This document shows, piece after piece, positions 1 to 5,857 of a stretch of DNA of 6,662 nt. The stretch comes from Chlamydiota bacterium. Its GTDB lineage: Bacteria; Chlamydiota; Chlamydiia; Chlamydiales; Rhabdochlamydiaceae. Below the pieces are notes generated by a model. It worked only from the letters and a program-made list of their open reading frames with translations. It made no database searches and was not told where the DNA came from. Every line of letters starts with the position of its first letter. Within the stretch, counting starts at the first letter, position 1. Position numbers and translations under genes: made by a program. The stretch lies in contig VGMB01000087.1 of NCBI GenBank assembly GCA_016866585.1, positions 1 through 6,662 of the forward strand, in the 5' to 3' direction.

Positions 1-195
1 GCTCAGATTTTTAGTTTGCCCTTTGAAAAGGACGCACGACATCTGAGCTCCGCTGTCTTTTAATGTAAAATAAAAATGTCCTGATGACTGCAGCTTTATG
101 TTGCTGATTTCTCCTTGGACAAAGACATTAGTAAAGCCTAGTTCAAGTTGCCTTTTTATTTGTAGAGTGAGTTCTGTTACTGAAAGAGCTTTCAT
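1..195 (-). CDS. xseA: Exodeoxyribonuclease VII large subunit, N-terminal part (runs off the left edge)
   Basis: Only the first 65 codons are in the window, read leftward from ATG at 195-193, and the frame is open to base 1. The translation begins MKALSVTELTLQIKRQLE and continues through QGEISNIK (27-34), SSGHFYFTLKD (37-47) and AQMSCVLFKG (50-59). This is the signature of the N-terminal OB-fold nucleic-acid-binding domain of XseA. XseA pairs with the small subunit XseB to form exonuclease VII, a cytoplasmic single-strand-specific nuclease that degrades ssDNA from both ends. The start is well constrained: there is an in-frame stop at 217-219 and no other ATG between, and the family normally begins close to this Ser-Val-x-Glu-Leu motif. 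No Shine-Dalgarno sequence is visible upstream. The kinase gene ends 39 bp upstream on the same strand, so the two may be co-transcribed. The catalytic region lies outside the window. Confidence 0.93.
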   Translation of the reverse strand, partial: MKALSVTELTLQIKRQLELGFTNVFVQGEISNIKLQSSGHFYFTLKDSGAQMSCVLFKGQTKNLS

Positions 196-234
196 TTGTC
201 GCGCTAAGTAAAATAATCATAATTTAGAATAAAT

Positions 235-1776
235 CTATAGAAAAGGCTCTTTCATGTCTTCCAGTAATTTTATTACATCTTCAAGACTTGGATAGGTGGG
301 GGGAGTTTTATCGTGCTCTCCAAACTTAAGTAAACTAGACAGGTCAATAAGTTTACTTTTTAGCAAATTTATATTAGTAACCTCTTCTGTTGTAAGGCCT
401 GTCCTATAGTGCTGTATAACTTCAAGTACATCGATGAGAGAAGGGCTTCTGTACCTTTCTATCTCGTCCATGTATATGGTTCTTCCTAATGCATAGTAGT
501 CTGTTTCGACAGTCCTAGCAATTCTGCCATCTTTTAAGTATCCCGGAGTGCCCATAAGTTTTTTTACTTTCAGTCCGTCTTCAATACTTGTCAAGAAATC
601 CAGATCCGCAATTTTTGAAACGTAACCATATTCACATTTTTTGATAAGTATGTTTTCGGGTTTTATGTCGTTATGTAAAAAACCATGAACATGCAGGTCT
701 TGCAGACCACAAGCTGTATCTTGGATAATTTGGATTAGATCGATCATTTGATTTTTCAAATAATTATTTGCAACATCCGGGTGCTTTACTGTGATTGTGT
801 CGGCTGCATTGCTATAAAAAAGATGGTATTTTTCTAGAAATGAGAATAGGTCTTGATCAAAATTTTCTACGATACATTCAACACCTTTTGGTGGTGTGGA
901 AAATACTACGATAGGTTTTAGTATGTAATCCGATTCAATATGCGATATGGTTTCAATGTTTTTTTTATAACGCTCGTAAGAAATTCCATTTCTCTGATCC
1001 TTTTGCATTTTGTAGCGTCTTACAATTTGGACGTTCTGATCGGGATCTATAAAAAATTCAAGATTGATTGTTTTCATGCCCCCCTTAACTCTATCTTGGA
1101 AAGGTAAAGAGACACAGCCCCCTTTATCCTCAGAAAAAATTCTGATACTAGCTGTTGTATTTGTTTTCCCTTCTGGTCTGCGTTCTCTTCTTGAGTTAGT
1201 TTCCTCAAGGTAATTACGTATTTGGATCGGAGCGTTAAGATCTTCTAGGTAAGGAGATTTTGAAGATACACATACTTGATCAATTTTGTTATTTGCTTGA
1301 TAATCCAACGCAGCTTGATAAGCTTTTATGACTTTTCTTATTGTGAAGATGTTTAGGGGTTTAAGATCGTTAATCTCTATGCAGTCCATGATTTTTTCTA
1401 CTAAACGACTGCAAGGAGATCCAGTTACAATTTCTTCACAATGTGTATCAATTATTTTAGCGCTGATGTGTTCGTAATGCGGTTTCTTTTGAGTTGATAA
1501 AAATTGTTCTATTAAAGAATGAGCGTTTTCCGGGGGTAAGCTCAAATAATGAATTTTTTTTAGGGTTGCAAACTCCGAATTAGGTTGACAAGGTTCACAA
1601 AAATTGAAAGATCTAAATATCGACTTAAAAAAGCAAGGATTTGGATGATCAAATGCGATTTTGGGTTTACAAGTAGTTTCTATAACGAATTTTTGTTTAA
1701 CTATATTCCCATCACGATTGATTGATAAATATTCGGCTGGGCAAAATTTTTGATATACAGATATGTTTGATGACAT
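235..1776 (-). CDS. Atypical eukaryote-like Ser/Thr protein kinase with a long unrecognised N-terminal region
   Basis: 513 residues. The C-terminal half is a protein kinase fold. A possible nucleotide loop, KGGMKTI, is at 231-237, a candidate ATP lysine at K256 (VRRYK), and a hinge-like IVENFDQDL at 302-310. The catalytic loop HNDIKPEN (368-375) has D370, K372 and N375. Subdomain VII is ADLDF (390-394), with D391 as the metal-binding Asp. The activation-segment end is GTPGYL (409-414), and a subdomain IX helix, ETDYYALG (424-431), has D426. HRD is therefore HND and DFG is DLD, yet every catalytic-loop polar residue survives, so I infer an active but divergent kinase. Residues 1-200 match nothing I know; they contain nine cysteines, including C60-x-x-C63. 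I see no signal peptide or membrane helix. It ends 39 bp before xseA and is divergent from tpiA. The ATG is preceded only by an A-rich stretch with no good Shine-Dalgarno; the next in-frame Met is residue 130. A host-directed effector role is possible but unproven. Confidence 0.85.
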   Translation of the reverse strand: MSSNISVYQKFCPAEYLSINRDGNIVKQKFVIETTCKPKIAFDHPNPCFFKSIFRSFNFCEPCQPNSEFATLKKIHYLSLPPENAHSLIEQFLSTQKKPHYEHISAKIIDTHCEEIVTGSPCSRLVEKIMDCIEINDLKPLNIFTIRKVIKAYQAALDYQANNKIDQVCVSSKSPYLEDLNAPIQIRNYLEETNSRRERRPEGKTNTTASIRIFSEDKGGCVSLPFQDRVKGGMKTINLEFFIDPDQNVQIVRRYKMQKDQRNGISYERYKKNIETISHIESDYILKPIVVFSTPPKGVECIVENFDQDLFSFLEKYHLFYSNAADTITVKHPDVANNYLKNQMIDLIQIIQDTACGLQDLHVHGFLHNDIKPENILIKKCEYGYVSKIADLDFLTSIEDGLKVKKLMGTPGYLKDGRIARTVETDYYALGRTIYMDEIERYRSPSLIDVLEVIQHYRTGLTTEEVTNINLLKSKLIDLSSLLKFGEHDKTPPTYPSLEDVIKLLEDMKEPFL

Positions 1777-1811
1777 TTTTTTTCTAATTTTTTGTTTTCA
1801 AAAGCTGTGAT

Positions 1812-1840
1812 ATTATATAGTTTTACATAATTAAAAGAAC
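1812..1840 (-). promoter_or_regulatory. Probable sigma-70-type promoter of the kinase gene
   Basis: Read on the minus strand there is a perfect -10 box TATAAT (1817 to 1812). Seventeen bases further upstream is a weak -35 candidate, GTTCTT (1840 to 1835). Transcription would start near 1805, giving an A-rich leader of about 30 nt before the ATG at 1776. The -10 is strong and the -35 poor, so activation by a regulator or an extended upstream AT tract is conceivable. It is the only consensus -10 I noticed in the divergent gap on this strand. Confidence 0.5.
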
Positions 1841-1860
1841 TTAGTTTTATTAAAAAAAAG

Positions 1861-1894
1861 TCTAATTGGGCTTGCATTACTACGCTCGATTAGA
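1861..1894. promoter_or_regulatory. 11-bp dyad symmetry over the tpiA -35 region, possible operator or hairpin
   Basis: TCTAATTGGGC (1861-1871) faces GCTCGATTAGA (1884-1894) across a 12-nt centre. Nine of the eleven pairs are Watson-Crick; the other two (1867/1888 and 1869/1886) become wobble pairs in plus-strand RNA. The -35 candidate TTGCAT lies in the centre and the -10 begins two bases after the right arm, which fits an operator that would block RNA polymerase. On the minus strand the dyad is followed by a run of eight T, which resembles a terminator, but no minus-strand gene lies upstream to need one. Confidence 0.4.
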
Positions 1895-1901
1895 TTATGA
1901 T
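1872..1901 (+). promoter_or_regulatory. Candidate promoter of the tpiA-secG-def operon
   Basis: TTGCAT (1872-1877) and TATGAT (1896-1901) are separated by 18 bp. The -10 matches five of six consensus positions and the -35 only its TTG core. The predicted start near 1908 gives a leader of about 30 nt before the GTG. The dyad at 1861-1894 covers the -35. The assignment rests on motif position alone. Confidence 0.4.
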
Positions 1902-1925
1902 GTTATGTAAAAACTATGAATTCTT

Positions 1926-1930
1926 GGGAG
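1926..1930 (+). promoter_or_regulatory. Ribosome binding site supporting the GTG start of tpiA
   Basis: GGGAG lies seven bases before the GTG at 1938. The only nearby ATG (1916-1918) is out of frame, so this site fixes a GTG start for tpiA. Confidence 0.75.
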
Positions 1931-1937
1931 TTTTCTT

Positions 1938-2684
1938 GTGAAAATACCTTTAATTGTCGGCAACTGGAAAATGCACAAGACTCCTGCAGAGTCTTCTGTA
2001 TATATACAACAGTTAAAAAAATATATTTCTTCTTCTCGAGCAAACGTCATGCTAGCTGTGCCTTTCATAGATATCTGCGCTTGCGTTGAGTCTGTAAAAG
2101 GATCTTTAATACGAATTGGTGCTCAGAATGTCCATGAGAAGGATTTTGGGGCCTACACTGGTGAGATATCCACAAGCATGTTAGAGTCTGCTGGGGCTAC
2201 ATTTGTTTTGATAGGTCATTCAGAAAGAAGACAGTACTTTGGTGAGACTGATGAAATGGTTAATCGTAAGCTTTTAAAAGTCTTACAATCATCTTTAACA
2301 CCGATCGTTTGCTTTGGAGAGTCGCTATCAGATCGAGAAGCTGGCAAGGAAAAAGATGTTGTTATATCTCAAATCCAAGCTGCATTAGATGGGGTAAGTG
2401 GTGATTTTCTTCCTCAGATAGTTTTAGCTTATGAGCCTGTATGGGCGATTGGAACCGGCATGGTTGCAACACCTGAAATTGCGGAAAATGTTCATGGCCT
2501 GGTTCGAAGCTATTTAAGCCAACAGTTTTCACCGACAGTTGCTCAAAGTGTAAAAATTTTGTATGGTGGTTCAGTTAAATCTGAACATATGGTTTCATTA
2601 ATGGCTCAAAAAAATATAGATGGAGTTCTTGTTGGAGGAGCATGTTTAGATCCTGAAGCTTTCTCCAAATTGATCAATTATTAA
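1938..2684 (+). CDS. tpiA: Triosephosphate isomerase
   Basis: 248 residues, the normal length for this TIM-barrel enzyme. It interconverts dihydroxyacetone phosphate and glyceraldehyde 3-phosphate in glycolysis and gluconeogenesis, in the cytoplasm, as a dimer. All hallmarks are present: substrate-binding N9 and K11 in GNWKMHKT, the TGEIS loop (74-78), the electrophile H94 in IGHSERR, and the catalytic base E166 in AYEPVWAIGTG. That last motif also supplies the closing loop 6. The phosphate-binding YGGSV (209-213) and GVLVGGACLD (229-238) are intact, with ACL where ASL is more usual. The start is GTG with a good GGGAG site seven bases upstream. It is the first gene of a tight operon with secG and def; the gap from its stop to the secG ATG is 18 bp. 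It is divergent from the kinase gene and may share control with it through the inverted elements in the gap. Confidence 0.98.
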   Translation: MKIPLIVGNWKMHKTPAESSVYIQQLKKYISSSRANVMLAVPFIDICACVESVKGSLIRIGAQNVHEKDFGAYTGEISTSMLESAGATFVLIGHSERRQYFGETDEMVNRKLLKVLQSSLTPIVCFGESLSDREAGKEKDVVISQIQAALDGVSGDFLPQIVLAYEPVWAIGTGMVATPEIAENVHGLVRSYLSQQFSPTVAQSVKILYGGSVKSEHMVSLMAQKNIDGVLVGGACLDPEAFSKLINY

Positions 2685-2691
2685 TCAGTGC

Positions 2692-2694
2692 AGG
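2692..2694 (+). promoter_or_regulatory. Weak ribosome binding site deciding the secG start
   Basis: AGG lies eight bases before the ATG at 2703. The alternative in-frame GTG at 2688 has no purine-rich site upstream, so the ATG is the better start. Confidence 0.5.
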
Positions 2695-2702
2695 TATTTA
2701 TA

Positions 2703-3002
2703 ATGAGTTTTTTATTTTATTTAAGCGTATTTTTCTTTTTAGGCCTTTGTGGCTTGATTTGTCTTTTAGTTCTTATACAAGAAAGTAAAAGCCTAGGTCT
2801 TGGGGCTTCTTTTGGTGGTGATGCAGGAGATTCTTTATTTGGAACATCCACAGCAGATGTAGTAAAGAAGTTTACAGCGTGGATGGCTGTTGCTTTTGTT
2901 TTTGGCTGCTTACTACTTTCTTTCTGGTCTGAATCTCTCAGCACAAAAGCTATGCCTATGCCTTTTTCTATAGAAGAGTTAGATGAGGGAATCAAGTCAT
3001 GA
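2703..3002 (+). CDS. secG: Preprotein translocase subunit SecG
   Basis: 99 residues from the ATG at 2703; an in-frame GTG at 2688 would add five residues but lacks a ribosome site. SecG is the small auxiliary subunit of the SecYEG channel in the inner membrane and helps SecA-driven export. Two hydrophobic segments (about 3-25 and 58-75) flank a loop with the family signature: LVLIQESKSLGLGASFGG (22-39), then LFGT (45-48) and KKFT (55-58). The usual glycine/lysine pair after LLQ (QxGKGxGLG) is replaced by QESKSLGLG, while GLGASFGG is kept. The C-terminal tail is acidic (EELDEG). It sits between tpiA and def; its TGA stop overlaps the def ATG in an ATGA, implying translational coupling. Exported substrates of this channel would include LptD, encoded nearby. 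Confidence 0.93.
   Translation: MSFLFYLSVFFFLGLCGLICLLVLIQESKSLGLGASFGGDAGDSLFGTSTADVVKKFTAWMAVAFVFGCLLLSFWSESLSTKAMPMPFSIEELDEGIKS
2985..2990 (+). promoter_or_regulatory. Ribosome binding site of def, inside the end of secG
   Basis: GAGGGA lies eight bases before the def ATG at 2999 and within secG codons. Together with the ATGA overlap it suggests that ribosomes finishing secG re-initiate on def. Confidence 0.75.
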
Positions 3003-3526
3003 AACTCGAGATCTTAGGATATGGTCATCCTATTTTAAGAAAAAAATGTGATCCTGTAGAGGAAATCACCGACGAGATTAAAAAGCTTGTTGCTGATATG
3101 ATAGAGACGATGGATGCGGCAGACGGCGTTGGTATAGCAGCTCCTCAAGTGGGAAGGTCTATTCGTCTTTTTGTACTTAGAAACTACATTGAAAAAGAAG
3201 ATGGATCGATGGATCTATCACCTCCTATTGTATACATTAATCCCAAGTTAACAGATCCTTCTTCAGATATGGTTGAAGAGGTTGAGGGGTGTTTATCCAT
3301 TCCAGGAATCAAATTGAAAGTCTTACGCCCTTCTTCTATAAATGTTGAAGCTATGGATCTAGATGGAAACATCTTCTTTGAAAAACTAGAAGGATATAAT
3401 GCCCGTGTCCGTATGCATGAAAATGACCATATAAATGGCGTTTTATTCGTTGATAGGATTGACACTGTAACTAAAAAGAAAATAGAGCCAATACTTAAAA
3501 ACCTTAAGAAAAAATTAAACGGCTAG
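2999..3526 (+). CDS. def: Peptide deformylase
   Basis: 175 residues, typical for a bacterial peptide deformylase. The enzyme is a cytoplasmic metalloprotease-fold protein, usually Fe(II)-dependent, that removes the formyl group from the starting methionine of new proteins. All three motifs are intact: GVGIAAPQ (43-50), EGCLS (96-100) and HENDH (140-144). Metal ligands are C98, H140 and H144, and E141 is the catalytic acid/base. The residue before the histidine motif is Met (RMHENDHINGVLF) where Gln is common, and Ile replaces the usual Leu after DH; these are mild variants. The insert at 64-76 (IEKEDGSMDLSPP) is a little longer than in short type 1 forms. It is the last gene of the tpiA-secG-def operon, starting in a 4-bp overlap with secG, and faces lptD with only 10 bp between the stops. 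Confidence 0.97.
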   Translation: MKLEILGYGHPILRKKCDPVEEITDEIKKLVADMIETMDAADGVGIAAPQVGRSIRLFVLRNYIEKEDGSMDLSPPIVYINPKLTDPSSDMVEEVEGCLSIPGIKLKVLRPSSINVEAMDLDGNIFFEKLEGYNARVRMHENDHINGVLFVDRIDTVTKKKIEPILKNLKKKLNG

Positions 3527-3536
3527 TCTGCTTTTT

Positions 3537-5747
3537 TTATTTTATTAACTGAATTTGAGTGGTAAATCTATCATCGCCCGGCATGTGATTATAAGCAAAT
3601 TTAAGTTGCCAGTTGCAGGGGAGTTTCGTAGTAAGCTCTGTGTTTATAGCGCTATAGCTAGGGTCGTGTTTCCTTCTCCATCCTTGAGCTGATTCTAGGT
3701 TTAGGCACCATTTAGGTGAAAATCTTATAAATAGTTTTCCTAATATTGTATCCCTTCTATCTGATAGAGGGGAGTGTAAAAGAGATTCTATCGAGTGAGC
3801 CATATCTACTATAAAGTCGGTATGGTTTGCCTTTCTCCAGTCATATTTGCTCCTATGTCTATATTCCAGTGCAAATGCGATGTATTCGTTTACAGTGATT
3901 TCAGTTTTTGTGTTTATGTAGTCTAGAACTTGTTCTTGATAGTTCCAGCAGATATCACTAGTTAGATTATACGATGGTCTATTCCATTCAAGGTAAGTGT
4001 AAAATTTCGGGAAGGTCTTGCTGTAGCTATTTTGAGCAAAATACCCATTAGTATACACATCTACTAAGAAAATAGGGGTGTATAAATCCTTGTTAGAAGA
4101 AAAGAAGTAATTTCTTGCTCCAAGTGTTAGTTGATTAATCTTATAGTATCCATCATCCATACTGAAAGTATAGTGATTAATGTTAGCAACGCGAGGTTTG
4201 GTTAAGCCTCTATAGGATATATAAGGCTCAACTTTGTGTACCTTATTAGAAAACTGTTTATACAGCTGTGTATTGATTTCTCCGCCATAAGTAAATACTA
4301 ACTGGCCGACGCTGTCATTTTGTGGATTATTGTTATAGAATATTGCAGCTAAACCAGCATTTGGGGTTATGTTAACAGGTCCAAAATGGAAGGGTCGATA
4401 TAATCTGTTTTGTGTTTCAAGTCTTGCAGCGTGGATCGGTTGTAGTTGGTTGTGAAGTTGCTGAGAAAAAACATACTTCAGATAGCCACCATTGATAAAA
4501 TTCTCAGAAATAATTCCACTAGAACCAAGGTTAAATGGCTTTACCCCAAGTGTAATTAAAGGAAGTTGCTCGTTAATACTTTCAAATTTATTAATTTGAG
4601 GTTGAAAGCTCAGAGTTCCAAATACATTGTCTTCTTGGTGATTAATAAGAAGTCTTGTCCTTTTTTGTGTGTCGATGACAAAGTCGTTACTTTTAAAGTC
4701 ATTGATCATTTGAACATCACTAAACTTATCGTACGTGAAATGTAAGAATGTCTTCTTATCAAGACTCTGGTGGCTAAGTAGTCCTTGTAACCTGTAGCGG
4801 GTAGTTCCTCGCTCTTCTGGAACGATTTTATCATAGGCGCCATAGCTTCTTGTGATAAAAACTGTCCTATCGTCTGGAGACCAGTATTCTGTTTCAAGGG
4901 CTCCGCCTGGTCCTCTGCTAAGGCGATAATCTAAGCGCAAGAAAATATTTACATCCTGCCATGAAAATACTCTGTATCTCATCGTAGCTCTAGGTCCAAG
5001 ACCCTTATCCCAGACAACCTTGTATTTTACAGGTGAGTCATAAAATAGTTTTAGATTGCTTCTAAATACAGGAAACCAGAATACAGGTACTTTGAAAAAT
5101 TTAAACTGTATGTTATTGGCCGAAAGAGTTCTTTCTTGAGAAATATTTATTGTTTCAGAATTGATTTCCCATATGTTTTCATTGCTTTCACAAGTAGTGA
5201 TAAAGGCATTATAGATGTAATAGCTACCGTCTCTTTGTAGTTCAATTTTATCACCGCCAAGAAACCAAATGTCAACATCAGTCTTTCCGTTCCATAATGT
5301 TCCTGTTCTTGTGCTGAAATCAAATTCTAGCTTGTCCCCAACAAAAATTTGATCCCCAAACTCCATCATAAGATCATTTTCTGCAACGACCTTGAGAACT
5401 CTTATTCCGTTTTCAATTTTATTGATATATTCAATATTTTGAGCTTGAATTCGAATTCCTTCTGCTTTAATCACCCCACCTTTATTTGTTTTAATTACAC
5501 CTTGAGTGAACATGGGTTCTCTCAAATCGATTTGTATTTCCTCTGGTGTTAATGGTGATTTTTCTGGGAGTGGAGTGTTTTGGACGATCTCTTGTTTTTT
5601 ATTTTTTCTGCCTGGAAGTTTTTTTATCGCCTTTTTAAATGCATTAGCATCTGGGGGGATGAAAGTTACCTCAGCGTTAACGTTTGACAGTAACCCAAGT
5701 GCACTTAAGCATATGAAGTAAGATAAAGGGCGAAGGTGGCGAAACAT
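3537..5747 (-). CDS. lptD: LPS assembly outer-membrane protein LptD (OstA family)
   Basis: 736 residues from the ATG at 5747; a TTG one codon earlier (5750) is the only alternative and would add one residue. LptD forms the outer-membrane barrel that, with LptE, inserts lipopolysaccharide into the outer leaflet. A signal peptide covers 1-25 (hydrophobic core then NVNA|E). A Lys-rich linker follows (about 37-52). The OstA-like beta-jellyroll runs from about 78 to 235: VIKAEGIRIQAQNIEYI, the hallmark TTC at 184-186 with W193, then ANNIQFKFFKVPVFWFPVF. The rest is a strand-rich barrel with many alternating aromatic residues. Mature cysteines are only C186, C600, C681 and C711. There is no adjacent Cys pair and no N-terminal Cys like those making the E. 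coli disulfides. The protein ends QIQLIK rather than in an aromatic residue. An AGGGA site (5763 to 5759) lies 11 nt before the ATG. The gene is monocistronic or follows the gene upstream across 110 bp. Confidence 0.88.
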   Translation of the reverse strand: MFRHLRPLSYFICLSALGLLSNVNAEVTFIPPDANAFKKAIKKLPGRKNKKQEIVQNTPLPEKSPLTPEEIQIDLREPMFTQGVIKTNKGGVIKAEGIRIQAQNIEYINKIENGIRVLKVVAENDLMMEFGDQIFVGDKLEFDFSTRTGTLWNGKTDVDIWFLGGDKIELQRDGSYYIYNAFITTCESNENIWEINSETINISQERTLSANNIQFKFFKVPVFWFPVFRSNLKLFYDSPVKYKVVWDKGLGPRATMRYRVFSWQDVNIFLRLDYRLSRGPGGALETEYWSPDDRTVFITRSYGAYDKIVPEERGTTRYRLQGLLSHQSLDKKTFLHFTYDKFSDVQMINDFKSNDFVIDTQKRTRLLINHQEDNVFGTLSFQPQINKFESINEQLPLITLGVKPFNLGSSGIISENFINGGYLKYVFSQQLHNQLQPIHAARLETQNRLYRPFHFGPVNITPNAGLAAIFYNNNPQNDSVGQLVFTYGGEINTQLYKQFSNKVHKVEPYISYRGLTKPRVANINHYTFSMDDGYYKINQLTLGARNYFFSSNKDLYTPIFLVDVYTNGYFAQNSYSKTFPKFYTYLEWNRPSYNLTSDICWNYQEQVLDYINTKTEITVNEYIAFALEYRHRSKYDWRKANHTDFIVDMAHSIESLLHSPLSDRRDTILGKLFIRFSPKWCLNLESAQGWRRKHDPSYSAINTELTTKLPCNWQLKFAYNHMPGDDRFTTQIQLIK

Positions 5748-5758
5748 CAATTTTTATA

Positions 5759-5763
5759 TCCCT
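5759..5763 (-). promoter_or_regulatory. Ribosome binding site of lptD
   Basis: On the minus strand AGGGA (5763 to 5759) lies 8 nt before a TTG (5750) and 11 nt before an ATG (5747). The spacing slightly favours TTG and codon preference favours ATG; the protein differs by one residue. Confidence 0.5.
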
Positions 5764-5857
5764 GAAAAAACAGAGAATATATGGGAATACCTAAATTTTT
5801 ACCATACGAAACAAGTAAACTTCTTTAGAGTTGGTTGATTACTAATTGAATTTTCAT

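Larger units (their letters stand above)
1817..1917. repeat. Divergent pair of TTATGTAAAA(A)CTAT elements (inverted repeat)
   Basis: The left arm, 1817-1830 (ATAGTTTTACATAA), is the reverse complement of the right arm, 1903-1917 (TTATGTAAAAACTAT), apart from one extra A in the right arm. Ten bases (1821-1830 against 1903-1912) match perfectly. Each arm points toward the gene it precedes: the left arm abuts and overlaps the kinase -10 box, and the right arm lies just after the tpiA -10 candidate. They could be binding sites for one regulator acting on both divergent genes. They could also be an AT-rich coincidence, although 14 of 15 positions in a 161-bp gap is more than I would expect by chance. 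Confidence 0.4.

Noticed and set aside
216..244. Separate xseA promoter on the minus strand (TTTTCT, 17 bp, TATGAT)
   Set aside because: The -10 is fair but the -35 matches poorly and lies in the 3' end of the kinase gene; in AT-rich DNA this is weak evidence.
2688..2702. GTG start for secG giving a 104-residue protein
   Set aside because: No ribosome binding site precedes it, whereas the ATG at 2703 has AGG at a suitable distance and gives a normal SecG start before the first membrane helix.
2717..2995. 92-codon open frame on the minus strand across secG
   Set aside because: It is antisense to a clear SecG gene, its product is low-complexity, and it has no ribosome site or known domain.
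3184..3465. 93-codon open frame on the minus strand across def
   Set aside because: It lies wholly antisense to a deformylase with all motifs intact; no independent support.
3490..3540. Rho-independent terminator for def or lptD
   Set aside because: Only short AT stems such as CTTAA/TTAAG are present; they are too weak to call despite the T run.
4706..4897. 63-codon minus-strand frame inside lptD
   Set aside because: It is an alternative frame within the LptD coding sequence; the main frame is better supported.
5349..5721. Short plus-strand open frames at 5349-5552 and 5506-5721
   Set aside because: Both are antisense to the jellyroll and linker part of lptD and their translations look like random hydrophobic shadow sequence.
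5751..5857. Promoter or terminator between the unknown gene and lptD
   Set aside because: TATATT- and TATGGT-like hexamers occur but none has a good -35 at the right spacing, and no GC-rich stem followed by T was found.
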